Shown here piece by piece: positions 24,574 through 34,243 of a stretch of DNA of 64,000 nucleotides. This stretch comes from Lachnospiraceae bacterium. GTDB taxonomy: Bacteria > Bacillota > Clostridia > Lachnospirales > Lachnospiraceae. Each line of letters begins with the position of its first letter. Within the stretch, counting starts at the first letter, position 1. The position numbers and the translations under genes are program-made. The stretch is from assembly GCA_015058015.1 (NCBI GenBank), contig SVDM01000011.1, forward strand, positions 1 through 64,000, written 5' to 3'. The notes under the pieces are model-generated. The model did not search any database and was not told where the DNA came from. It saw nothing but the letters and a program-made list of their open reading frames with translations.

Positions 24574-25489
24574 CGGAGAACTTCTCCAACAAAATATCCG
24601 GCTTGTAGCTAAGCTTTGCCTTGCGAAGCCCGGCTACCCCTAAGTCTTCCTCCCTGTTGATAAACTCAAAACGTTCATGGGCAAGCAGGGAGAAGGCATT
24701 ATTAAGCATCTGGTAGATACCGCCGATTTCGATATTACCCTTCTCGGCAATAACATCCACACAGTTGTGGGATATGGGATTGGCGAAGGTATAGCCTTCA
24801 AGGACGTCGTCAACATAAAGGGCAACGCCACAGATATCCAGACGATGACGGTACTTTAGCGCCTTACTGATATGCATATCTTCCGTAAGCAGTTCCTTGT
24901 AAAGGTCTTGTCTTTCTCTGGCGGAAAGCCACTCGGACTGGAAGGCCAGGACATCACTGATGACCTTGTTTTCCTCAGGCGTATCTTCACAACCGAAACG
25001 AACAACCTTAAAGCGTCCCTCGTAGTTTCTGTTAAAGGTATTGATATGATTACGTTTGGAGGCCATCTTCTTACCCTTAAGATACGCCAGCTTTTCGGAG
25101 GAATAGATGTATTCCGCATAATCCCTTGATTCTTCTACATCAAATTTCCCGGGGAAATACCTGTCTAACAAATCTACTGATTCCTTCGTAATGGGGAAGA
25201 GGCGTAAACCTGCTCCAAAAGATGCAGCATCTTCCATAAGGAAAGACACCGCAGCAGGAATATTTTCTTCAGGGCAGAAGGGGAAGAGGTAAGTCCGCAT
25301 TCCCTCATCAGACAGTCCCGAACGGTAAATAAAAAGAGTGCCATCTTTTTCAAAAAAGAGGTCGTGGTACTTGTCTTTTAACAGGTACATCTGTGCAAAA
25401 GAATGTTGGCATGAGTTCCCTCCGTATTTGAAAAGATAGCTTTCTATCAGTTTCTTATCTTGTAAATTAATCTCTTTAAAATCCGGCAT
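24560..25489 (-). CDS. DUF2156 (LPG synthase C-terminal-like) protein
   Basis: 309 residues, two GNAT-like halves as in the soluble domain of lysylphosphatidylglycerol synthase. Recognisable parts are the N-terminal SYLFKYGGNSCQHSFAQMYL, the central KKMASKRNHINTFNR basic stretch, and YVDDVLEGYTFANPI. Family members transfer amino acids from aminoacyl-tRNA to lipids or other acceptors; a role in envelope aminoacylation is inference. ATG 25489 is chosen over the frame start at 25510, which would lie inside the upstream gene. No strong ribosome binding site is visible, consistent with coupling to the upstream gene, whose stop ends one base before. Confidence 0.82.
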   Translation of the reverse strand: MPDFKEINLQDKKLIESYLFKYGGNSCQHSFAQMYLLKDKYHDLFFEKDGTLFIYRSGLSDEGMRTYLFPFCPEENIPAAVSFLMEDAASFGAGLRLFPITKESVDLLDRYFPGKFDVEESRDYAEYIYSSEKLAYLKGKKMASKRNHINTFNRNYEGRFKVVRFGCEDTPEENKVISDVLAFQSEWLSARERQDLYKELLTEDMHISKALKYRHRLDICGVALYVDDVLEGYTFANPISHNCVDVIAEKGNIEIGGIYQMLNNAFSLLAHERFEFINREEDLGVAGLRKAKLSYKPDILLEKFSATAL

Positions 25490-25490
25490 A

Positions 25491-25991
25491 TTATATTTCA
25501 ATAAGGGCAATATAGCCCTCTTTCAAATCCTTTATAATATAGGGGTTCTTATCAGTATAAGCTCTGACAGGACCGCGAAGGTGTTCCTCGGCATAGGCTC
25601 TTAAATGCTCCAGCTCCCAAGTCATAATAGAGGGGCAGGCAATAGAGATAGCCAAAAACAGGTGGTCCCCTTTTCTTACAACTCTAAAGGGCCACAGCTT
25701 GCAGTCAAAGGGCTTATCATCATCAGAAAGAACGCAACCTGTATTCTCATCAAGGAAAGGACAGGGAGCTTCCTCGGCAGGGTCTTCGGTAAGATACTCA
25801 CCCGAAAGATCACAGTAGGCAAAAGACTTGGAACCGCACTTATCGGTTACAACTTTGCAGTCAGTATCCTTAGCCAGTTTTTTAAGCTTGTCTGCCGGAA
25901 ATGTAGGCACCTCCCAAAGAGAAGTACGCTTAAAACTACAGCAGTACTTGCATTCGGCGCAAGTTGCTTTGGACATAAGCTCAGATAACAT
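25491..25991 (-). CDS. YkgJ-family cysteine cluster protein
   Basis: 166 residues. Cysteines in CAECKYCC (N-terminal), CGSKSFAYCDLSG, CPFLDENTGC and FDCKLWPF match the YkgJ/CxxCxxCC zinc- or iron-chelating family of unknown function. ATG 25991 is chosen because AAGGAGTG lies 6 nt before it on the minus strand. The longer frame to 26099 would add an unlikely hydrophobic segment. It forms a two-gene operon with the DUF2156 gene. Confidence 0.85.
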   Translation of the reverse strand: MLSELMSKATCAECKYCCSFKRTSLWEVPTFPADKLKKLAKDTDCKVVTDKCGSKSFAYCDLSGEYLTEDPAEEAPCPFLDENTGCVLSDDDKPFDCKLWPFRVVRKGDHLFLAISIACPSIMTWELEHLRAYAEEHLRGPVRAYTDKNPYIIKDLKEGYIALIEI

Positions 25992-26102
25992 GTTATCACT
26001 CCTTAACACACCTATTAAGAATATAATATACCAAATTATTGGCAAAAAAGATACAATAATAGGAAAAAAAGCGCCGGTGAGGGCACAAAAAAGGAACAAA
26101 AG

Positions 26103-26131
26103 TTGCCTGTATGTGGATAAAATGCTATAAT
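26103..26131 (+). promoter_or_regulatory. Promoter of the EAL protein gene
   Basis: TTGCCT (26103-26108), 17-bp spacer, TATAAT (26126-26131) with TG one base upstream (extended -10). The predicted start is about 20 bases before the ATG. Confidence 0.8.
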
Positions 26132-26158
26132 TTACGCATAATTGTGGGGGAAAAACTT

Positions 26159-28444
26159 ATGGCATTTTTTGTCGGATCATTGGTGATTGTGGAGGTAATC
26201 CTGATTCTTCAGCTGATAGCAGCAAGAAGGATTAAGACAGAGATATCCAAGTCAATCCAGCAGATGATTATAGTAGGAGCGGAGATTACGCTGGTAGTCT
26301 TCCTGCAAACCATATGCACTGACGAGATACTATCAAGAGCATTATTCGGTTTGTACTTCTGCTCTACGGATTGGCTTATGTTCATTGTGGGCAAATTTAT
26401 TCTTCTCTACACCAATAATGAGAGATATCTTCGCCGATTCTATTATTCATTCCCGCTATTGATATTTGACATCTTCTTCCTGGGGCTTAATATTGAACAC
26501 CAATTCGCCTTTAGTGTTGTAAAGACCGACACCCTCATGGGAGAATTCTATAAATTCGTGCCGGGACCCTTATTCCAGGTTCACGGTGTAATAATCTACT
26601 GTCTGGTAGCGTTTTCCCTGATTGTACTGGCTGTCAAGATAGTAAAAGCTCCCTTTATTTATAAGAAAAAATTCTACTTTGTATTCGCAGTAATCATGGT
26701 AATAGTAGGGCTTAATGCCGTCATCATGTTCGTGGGAGATACTCTGGACTTTTCGGTATACGGTTATGCCGGCGGAGCTTTGCTCTTCTACTATTTTGCC
26801 CTAAACTACATCCCCGGAGAGTTGATAAATCAGACAATATCAGCTGTTTCCCGGGAGGCAAGAGAAGGAATTATCATCTTTGATGAAGAGGTATGTACCT
26901 TCGCCAACAATGCCGCCATGACATTTCTTAAGGTAGAAGGGGATGTCCTTTTAGGAAAAAGTAAGGAAGAAATAATAAAAAACTACCTTGACAAAGAAAG
27001 CGGAATAACTGAAGATGACATGGAGTTCAATTATACGGACTCAGATAGCAGTGAGCCCAAATACTACAAGGTAAGTTATCATACCCTGTACGATGCAAAG
27101 GGAGAGCATATAGGCGGATCCCTTACCATATATGACAAAACCGACGAAGACAAAGAGCTTCGAGAGCAGATATACTTAGCAACCCACGATACAATGACAG
27201 CTTTGTACAACAGAGAGCATTTCTTCACTCGGGCAGAGGAAGTATTGGCCAATGATCCGGATACAAAGTATGTTATAATCGCATCGGACATTACCCGGTT
27301 CCGTCTGGTAAGCGACCTCTTTGGGGAGGAGCTTGCAGACAGGGTAATCATAAAGATTTCAGAAGAACTGCGTAATGCACTACCCAAGGAGGCCATATAC
27401 GGCCGCCTCTACTCCGACCGGTTCGCCATCCTGCTGCCCAAGAGGTTACATGACGAGAAGATGCTTATATCCATAGCGGACTCTGTTAACCGGGTAGACA
27501 AGCAGTACGCCTATACCATAAAGATGTGCTTTGGCGTATACGAAGTAGTAGACCGCGACCTGCCTGTAAACGTTATGTGCGACAGGGCGCTGGGTTGTAT
27601 AACATCAATAAAAGAAGACTACAGAAAATACGTAGCATACTACAGTGAGGAATCCCTGGAATCTCTAAAAAGAGAGCAGGAGATAATATCAGAGTTAGAC
27701 GATGCATTGGAAAATGGCGATATGACCGTCTTCTTACAGCCCATAGTAAAATACGACGGAACCGTTGTGGGCGCAGAGGCTCTGGCCAGATGGATACACC
27801 CCGTGCGTGGTCTTATCTCCCCCGGCGTCTTTATTCCCATATTTGAGAAGAGGAACTTAATTGTTAAGGTAGACGTCTATGTATGGGAGTTAGCTTGCAA
27901 GATTCTAAATCGCTGGGTGCGAGAGGGTAAGGACTGGTTTGTATCAGTAAATATCTCCACCAAGGACATTTACTTCGTGGATGTATTCGACGTGTTCACC
28001 CGACTTGTATCCAAATACAGCATTCCCCCGGAAAAACTTCGAATAGAGATTACGGAATCAGCGGTGGCACAGGATGTAAAGACGGTAACAGAGCTTATAA
28101 CAAGGCTTCAAAGAATAGGCTTTGTGGTGGAGATAGACGACTTTGGCAGCGGCTATTCATCATTGAATATGCTTAAGGATTTTACTGCCGATGTACTAAA
28201 AATCGATATGAAATTCCTCAGCAATGCGGATGAAGATAAGAGAAGCAAGGAGATCTTACGAAGTGTAATCTCCCTTGCCAAGAATCTGGGAATGGTAGTC
28301 ATAACGGAAGGCGTAGAGACAAGGGAACAGGCTGATTTCCTTGAGGAACATCACTGCGACCTCTACCAGGGCTACTATTACTCAAAACCTGTCCCGGAGG
28401 CAGAATTCATCCAAAAAGTTGATGAAATAAAAAATACAATTTGA
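26159..28444 (+). CDS. Membrane-bound c-di-GMP phosphodiesterase (7TM-PAS-degenerate GGDEF-EAL)
   Basis: 761 residues: about seven membrane helices (1-225), a PAS-like domain (about 235-340), a GGDEF domain (about 345-500) and an EAL domain (about 515-755). The GGDEF motif is replaced by YSDRF, so it should not make c-di-GMP. The EAL domain keeps EALARW, VNIS, EITES, DDFGSGYSS, LKIDMKF, EGVET and QGYYYSKP, so phosphodiesterase activity is likely. ATG 26159 follows GTGGGGG and sits behind a good promoter. The 7TM region resembles ligand-sensing modules. It begins a run into the PAP2 and SPFH genes. Confidence 0.92.
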   Translation: MAFFVGSLVIVEVILILQLIAARRIKTEISKSIQQMIIVGAEITLVVFLQTICTDEILSRALFGLYFCSTDWLMFIVGKFILLYTNNERYLRRFYYSFPLLIFDIFFLGLNIEHQFAFSVVKTDTLMGEFYKFVPGPLFQVHGVIIYCLVAFSLIVLAVKIVKAPFIYKKKFYFVFAVIMVIVGLNAVIMFVGDTLDFSVYGYAGGALLFYYFALNYIPGELINQTISAVSREAREGIIIFDEEVCTFANNAAMTFLKVEGDVLLGKSKEEIIKNYLDKESGITEDDMEFNYTDSDSSEPKYYKVSYHTLYDAKGEHIGGSLTIYDKTDEDKELREQIYLATHDTMTALYNREHFFTRAEEVLANDPDTKYVIIASDITRFRLVSDLFGEELADRVIIKISEELRNALPKEAIYGRLYSDRFAILLPKRLHDEKMLISIADSVNRVDKQYAYTIKMCFGVYEVVDRDLPVNVMCDRALGCITSIKEDYRKYVAYYSEESLESLKREQEIISELDDALENGDMTVFLQPIVKYDGTVVGAEALARWIHPVRGLISPGVFIPIFEKRNLIVKVDVYVWELACKILNRWVREGKDWFVSVNISTKDIYFVDVFDVFTRLVSKYSIPPEKLRIEITESAVAQDVKTVTELITRLQRIGFVVEIDDFGSGYSSLNMLKDFTADVLKIDMKFLSNADEDKRSKEILRSVISLAKNLGMVVITEGVETREQADFLEEHHCDLYQGYYYSKPVPEAEFIQKVDEIKNTI

Positions 28445-28469
28445 TAGATTATAAAAGGGTAAGGAAACT

Positions 28470-29132
28470 ATGAGCAGAAAAGAAACAAGTAACAGAACAA
28501 CTCCTATCATAATAGGATCAGTGCTTTTGGTGCTGTTTGTGGCATTCATCTTCGTACTGAAGTATATAGATGTGGCGGCCATAGGCCCCGGTGCAACCAA
28601 GGTGGGTCTTGCAACAATCAACGGGATGTTTGCGGATTTCGTAGGATTTAACAACATCTTCTATAAGCTGACACAATTGCTGGGATATCTGGCAATACTA
28701 ATCTTTATATTCTTCGCTGTATGCGGAGTATTGCAGCTCATAAAAAGAAGATCACTGTTTAAAGTAGACAGAGGGTTAATAACCATGGGTATCATGTTTG
28801 TAATCCTCTTAATCCTCTATATCGCTTTCGACAAACTGGCAATAAACTTCCGTCCGGTGCTTATGGCGGGAGAGACCATGCCGGAACCTTCATTCCCTTC
28901 ATCTCACACCATGCTGGCGGTATGTGTGTTCGGCGCCACCATAATAGAATTCAGACACAGATTAAAAGAAGGCAGGTCATACAACATCATAAAAGTAATG
29001 ATGATATGTCTTATTGTGGTAACGGTAGCGGGAAGACTGCTGTCCGGCGCCCACTGGTTAACAGACATAATCGGAGGATTGCTGATATCAGGATCCTTGA
29101 TATCATTTTTCGCGGCAGCCTCTCAAGAATAA
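28470..29132 (+). CDS. PAP2 family phosphatase
   Basis: A 220-residue membrane protein with about six helices. The three catalytic motifs are visible: K...RP around KLAINFRP, SFPSSHT, and SGAHWLTDIIGG. The likely substrate is a lipid phosphate or pyrophosphate (phosphatidic acid, undecaprenyl pyrophosphate) at the outer face. It starts 25 nt after the EAL gene, with AAGGAAA as ribosome binding site. Confidence 0.88.
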   Translation: MSRKETSNRTTPIIIGSVLLVLFVAFIFVLKYIDVAAIGPGATKVGLATINGMFADFVGFNNIFYKLTQLLGYLAILIFIFFAVCGVLQLIKRRSLFKVDRGLITMGIMFVILLILYIAFDKLAINFRPVLMAGETMPEPSFPSSHTMLAVCVFGATIIEFRHRLKEGRSYNIIKVMMICLIVVTVAGRLLSGAHWLTDIIGGLLISGSLISFFAAASQE

Positions 29133-29157
29133 ATAAAATAGAGAAAGGATAAAGATT

Positions 29158-30468
29158 ATGGGATTAATTAAAGCAGCGGTAGGATCCGCAGGCGGCGTAT
29201 TGGCTGACCAATGGAAAGAGTACTTCTATTGCGAAGCATTACCTGCAGACGTATTGGTAACGAAAGGACAAAAGAGAGTATCGGGAAGATCCTCCAACAC
29301 CAAGGGTTCCGAGAATATTATAAGTAACGGTTCCGTTATCGCGGTGGCTGACGGCCAGTGTATGATAATCGTAGACCAGGGTAAGGTAGTTGATTATTGT
29401 GCCGAGCCGGGAGAGTTCACCTATGATGCATCTACAGAGCCCAGCCTTTTTGATGGAGGCAAGTTAGGGGATAATATCAAATCCGTATTCGGAAATATCG
29501 GAAAGCGTTTTACCTTCGGCGGCGAGCCACCAAAGGACCAGAGAATATACTACTTTAACACCAAGGAAATCATCGGCAACAAATACGGAACACCCAATGC
29601 GGTACCCTTCCGTGTAGTAGATAACAATATCGGACTTGATATTGATATCTCCATCAGATGCTTTGGTGAATACAGCTACAAGATTACCAACCCCGTACTT
29701 TTCTATACAAATGTGTGCGGTAATGTATCAGGAGACTATTCCAGAGAGGAAATCGACGGACAGTTAAAGACAGAGCTTCTTACAGCTCTCCAGCCTGCAT
29801 TTGCCAAGATCTCCGAGATGGGAATCCGTTATTCCGCATTGGCAGGACATACAGAAGATATAGCCAATGCTCTTAACGAAGTACTTTCAGCCAAGTGGAA
29901 AGACCTTCGTGGTCTTGAGATCGTATCCTTCGGTGTATCCAGCGTATCCGCTAACGAAGAAGACGAGAAGAGAATCAAGGATTACCAGGCAGCAAGAGTA
30001 TTTGCCAACCCGGCAATGGGCGCAGGACTTATGGCTGTGGGAACAGCATCGGCAATGCAGGATGCTGCTAACAATGAAAATGGAGCCGGCATGGGATTCA
30101 TGGGCATGGGAATGGCTATGAATACAGGCGGAATGAATATGGCCGGAATGTACCAGCAGGCAGCGCAACAAGGTCAGGTTCCTCCAATGCCAGGTGGACA
30201 GGGACAGATGGGAATGGGCCAGATGCAGGGTCAGCCCATGCAGCAGGCACCGGTGCAGCAGGAAGTACCTCTTAACTCATGGATATGTCCATCCTGCCAG
30301 ACACCTAACCAGGGCAAGTTCTGCAAAGAATGCGGAACCAAGAAACCCGACGGAGTGCCCCAGTATCGTTGCGATAAGTGCGGATGGGAGCCTGCAGACA
30401 AGACAAAACCACCTAAGTTCTGTCCTGAGTGCGGCGATCCCTTCGACGATGGAGACATCATAGGATAA
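29158..30468 (+). CDS. SPFH domain / virion-core-like protein with C-terminal zinc ribbons
   Basis: 436 residues. The SPFH-like domain spans about 25-275 (QWKEYFYCEALPADVLVTKG, then QRIYYFNTKEIIGNKYGTP). A Met/Gly/Gln-rich linker covers about 285-365, and two zinc ribbons end the protein (CPSCQTPNQGKFCKECG and CDKCGWEP ... FCPECG). This matches the B. subtilis YdjI-type family annotated as virion core protein. Such proteins form membrane-associated scaffolds linked to envelope stress. It clusters with another zinc-ribbon protein and a TPM protein, a recurrent trio in Firmicutes. Confidence 0.87.
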   Translation: MGLIKAAVGSAGGVLADQWKEYFYCEALPADVLVTKGQKRVSGRSSNTKGSENIISNGSVIAVADGQCMIIVDQGKVVDYCAEPGEFTYDASTEPSLFDGGKLGDNIKSVFGNIGKRFTFGGEPPKDQRIYYFNTKEIIGNKYGTPNAVPFRVVDNNIGLDIDISIRCFGEYSYKITNPVLFYTNVCGNVSGDYSREEIDGQLKTELLTALQPAFAKISEMGIRYSALAGHTEDIANALNEVLSAKWKDLRGLEIVSFGVSSVSANEEDEKRIKDYQAARVFANPAMGAGLMAVGTASAMQDAANNENGAGMGFMGMGMAMNTGGMNMAGMYQQAAQQGQVPPMPGGQGQMGMGQMQGQPMQQAPVQQEVPLNSWICPSCQTPNQGKFCKECGTKKPDGVPQYRCDKCGWEPADKTKPPKFCPECGDPFDDGDIIG

Positions 30469-30483
30469 TAGCTGACAAAGGTT

Positions 30484-30609
30484 CAAGGAGTTAATATGCT
30501 TGCATATTACGACGTGACCTTGGGAAGCGTACAACTATGAGGAAGTAGCCTGGTAAGGCGGATTCCGAATGGTTGTAGGATTGCGGGAGGACAAAGTCCG
30601 GAGCAATCC
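30484..30609 (+). ncRNA. Candidate structured RNA, family not recognised
   Basis: The 176-bp gap between two genes of one operon is densely self-complementary. CAAGG (30484-30488) pairs with CCTTG (30518-30522) around a perfect 8-bp stem TAATATGC-TT-GCATATTA. ACAACTAT (30531-30538) pairs with ATGGTTGT (30569-30576) and encloses GGAA/TTCC and GCC/GGC. GGATTGC (30578-30584) pairs with GCAATCC (30603-30609) and encloses GGAC-AAA-GTCC. There is no coding frame and no T-tract. It could be a cis-regulatory leader of the zinc-ribbon gene 35 nt downstream, an RNA processed from the operon, or a group II intron remnant; I cannot assign it. Confidence 0.55.
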
Positions 30610-30644
30610 GTAGTATCAATGTAAATAATAACGAGGAGAAGAAC

Positions 30645-31727
30645 ATGTCAGACATACAAGAACATAAATGTCCTTGTTGCGGCGGCGGAATACATTTTGA
30701 CACCGGCATTCAGAAGCTGAAATGTCCGTACTGCGAGACAGAATTCGACATAGATGCCATAGAAGCCATCAAAACCGAAGCTGCAACAGAGGCCGGCGAG
30801 AGCCGTTTCCACTGGGATAAGGTCACAAGTGGCCAGTGGGCAGAGGGGGAGCAGCTTTACGCATACTCCTGTACGTCTTGCGGGGCCCAGATAATGGCGG
30901 ATGCCACATTAGCAGCCACCAAATGTCCCTACTGCGATAATCCGGTAGTCATGACAGACAGATTTGACAAGGGGTTAAAGCCGGATTATGTAATACCATT
31001 TAAGCTTGACAAGAAGGCCGCTATTGCGGGACTTCAGAACCACTTAAAGGGAAAGACCCTGCTACCCAAAGTATTCAAGGACCAGAATCATATCGAGGAG
31101 ATAAAGGGATTGTACGTTCCCTTCTGGCTCTATGATACCAATGCTGACGCGGATATTAATTACCGCGCCACCAGAACAAGAGCCTGGTCAGACAGCGAGT
31201 ATGATTATATAGAAACAAGCCATTACTCAATATACAGGGCAGGAACCATAGATTTCGAGACCATTCCGGTAGACGGTTCAAGTAAGATGCCGGATGATTT
31301 AATGGAATCCATAGAGCCCTTTGATTTTTCCCAGGCAGTACCTTTTCGGACCGAGTACTTAGCAGGCTTTTTGGCAGACCGTTACGACGTGGATGCAGAA
31401 GCTAGCGAAGGTCGCGCCAATGAAAGAGTACAAAGAAGTGTGGAAGAGGAATTTGCAGGAACGGTAGTAGGATATGAAACCGTAATCCCCGCCGGCAGCG
31501 ACATACGTCTAACGGGGGGTTCGGTAAAATACGCCCTCTATCCCGTATGGATTCTAAGTACCAAGTGGAAGGATCAGAACTTCCTCTTTGCCATGAACGG
31601 ACAGACAGGTAAATTCGTAGGTGACCTCCCCAAAGATACCGGAAAAGCGGTAGGTATATTTGCCGGAGTATTTGCTGTTGCGGCGGCAATTGCATTTGCA
31701 GCCCAATACATATTCTGGTTGATATAG
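30645..31727 (+). CDS. Zinc-ribbon membrane protein (TFIIB-type ribbon)
   Basis: 360 residues. N-terminal zinc ribbon CPCCGG ... CPYCE (about 8-32), a second ribbon CTSCGAQ ... CPYCDNP (about 80-105), then a mixed alpha/beta body and one C-terminal membrane helix (GKAVGIFAGVFAVAAAIAFA). It belongs to the group found next to SPFH/virion-core proteins; the biochemical function is unknown. GAGGAG precedes the ATG, and the TPM gene follows at 12 nt. Confidence 0.83.
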   Translation: MSDIQEHKCPCCGGGIHFDTGIQKLKCPYCETEFDIDAIEAIKTEAATEAGESRFHWDKVTSGQWAEGEQLYAYSCTSCGAQIMADATLAATKCPYCDNPVVMTDRFDKGLKPDYVIPFKLDKKAAIAGLQNHLKGKTLLPKVFKDQNHIEEIKGLYVPFWLYDTNADADINYRATRTRAWSDSEYDYIETSHYSIYRAGTIDFETIPVDGSSKMPDDLMESIEPFDFSQAVPFRTEYLAGFLADRYDVDAEASEGRANERVQRSVEEEFAGTVVGYETVIPAGSDIRLTGGSVKYALYPVWILSTKWKDQNFLFAMNGQTGKFVGDLPKDTGKAVGIFAGVFAVAAAIAFAAQYIFWLI

Positions 31728-31739
31728 GAGGTGCCGAAG

Positions 31740-32549
31740 ATGAAGAGATTAAAGAGACTTACGGCACTTTCAGTTGCTATAATTACAGTGATTTTGGTAT
31801 CGGTAAATGTCTTCGCGGCGGACCGCATGGAACGCGTATATGAAGCATCCGGAACCTTGAAAGAAAGTCAGGTAGCAGAGCTTACCACAAGACTTAACAA
31901 CATATCCACCAAGTACAACGTGGATGTAAACCTGGCGCTGTTTGCCAATATGCCCGACGGCTATACCGACATGGAAGAGCTGGCAGATGAGGTATACGAG
32001 CAGTTTAACTACGGATTCGGTTCAAATCATGACGGCCTTGTACTTGTTATGGTAATAAACAAGCGCAAATGGCATATAAGCACGGAAGGTTACGGAATAA
32101 CCGCCTTTACCGATGCGGGAATAAAGTATATCGGAGAGCAGATGACCCCCTACTTAAAAGACGGGGACTATTATAAGGCAGTTAGTACCTATGCGGATCT
32201 GGCAGAGGATTTTATAGGTAAAGCCAAGGCCGGCAAGCCGGTAGATAAGGGAAGTCTGCCGAAGAAAGCATTCAATTTCCGCTTTACGGCCTTTACATCC
32301 TTTGTATTCGGACTTGTAGTAGCGGCAATCGTAGTATTTGCAATGCTTTCAAAGTTAAAGTCCGTAAGAAGACAGGCGTCGGCGGATTTCTACACAAGAG
32401 AAGGAAGCTTAAACCTTACAGGCTCGAGAGACACCTTCCTCTTTACCAATGTATCAAGAACCAGAAGACAGAAGTCAGAGAGCGGCGGAAGCAGCACTCA
32501 CACCTCTTCTTCCGGCCGTACACATGGTGGTGGAGGCGGAAGCTGGTAG
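31740..32549 (+). CDS. TPM domain protein (YgcG-like)
   Basis: 269 residues: a signal peptide or anchor (residues 1-26, ending VFAAD), a TPM domain (about 30-165; GTLKESQVAELTTRLNNIS, NYGFGSNHDGLVLVMVI), a membrane helix (about 183-205) and a Ser/Gly-rich tail ending GGGGGSW, typical of this family. TPM proteins are implicated in photosystem repair in plants and envelope quality control in bacteria. ATG 31740 follows AGGAGG at 31727-31732; the in-frame GTG at 31731 is within that site and rejected. Confidence 0.86.
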   Translation: MKRLKRLTALSVAIITVILVSVNVFAADRMERVYEASGTLKESQVAELTTRLNNISTKYNVDVNLALFANMPDGYTDMEELADEVYEQFNYGFGSNHDGLVLVMVINKRKWHISTEGYGITAFTDAGIKYIGEQMTPYLKDGDYYKAVSTYADLAEDFIGKAKAGKPVDKGSLPKKAFNFRFTAFTSFVFGLVVAAIVVFAMLSKLKSVRRQASADFYTREGSLNLTGSRDTFLFTNVSRTRRQKSESGGSSTHTSSSGRTHGGGGGSW

Positions 32550-32614
32550 GATTCCATGTCACTTTTCCACAATAAACCGCTAAAGGGCTTGTGACATTTT
32601 ATGTAAAAAATATA

Positions 32615-32643
32615 TTGCACAGAGAAAAAAATCAGTGTAATAT
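32615..32643 (+). promoter_or_regulatory. Promoter of gdhA
   Basis: TTGCAC (32615-32620), 17-bp spacer, TAATAT (32638-32643). It gives a leader of about 78 nt. Just upstream, ATGTCAC (32556-32562) and GTGACAT (32591-32597, followed by TTT) form an inverted repeat that may end the preceding operon. Confidence 0.75.
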
Positions 32644-32656
32644 CAGTTTTAGTAAA

Positions 32657-34074
<1,418 letters not shown>

Positions 34075-34114
34075 GAACTTGATTTTTAATAACGATGTTG
34101 ATACAATAGACCAA

Positions 34115-34152
34115 AGTCGGTCCTCTGTCCTGACAGGACAGGGGACTGTTTT
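34115..34152 (+). terminator. Intrinsic terminator of gdhA
   Basis: TCCTCTGTCCT (34121-34131) pairs with AGGACAGGGGA (34135-34145) with wobbles, extended by AGTC/GACT-type flanks, and followed by TGTTTT. Confidence 0.88.
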
Positions 34153-34160
34153 AACTTAAT

Positions 34161-34208
34161 CGGAAAACATTCCGGTTAGATTAAAGCAGTCCGTGTATAA
34201 CCGGAATG
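34161..34208 (+). promoter_or_regulatory. Mutually exclusive hairpins in the tyrS leader
   Basis: CATTCCGGTTA (34168-34178) is perfectly complementary to TAACCGGAATG (34198-34208). The same TTCCG can instead pair with CGGAA at 34161-34165 to form a short upstream hairpin. The two folds exclude each other. There is no T-box consensus and no T-tract after the second stem. The leader ends 35 nt before tyrS. Confidence 0.5.
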
Positions 34209-34243
34209 ATGCGGGAAAAATCAAATTAGGGAAGGAAAGAAAA

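Noticed and set aside
34153-34243. T-box riboswitch before tyrS
   Set aside because: No AGGGTGG-type antiterminator sequence and the leader is too short; only the competing hairpins are reported.
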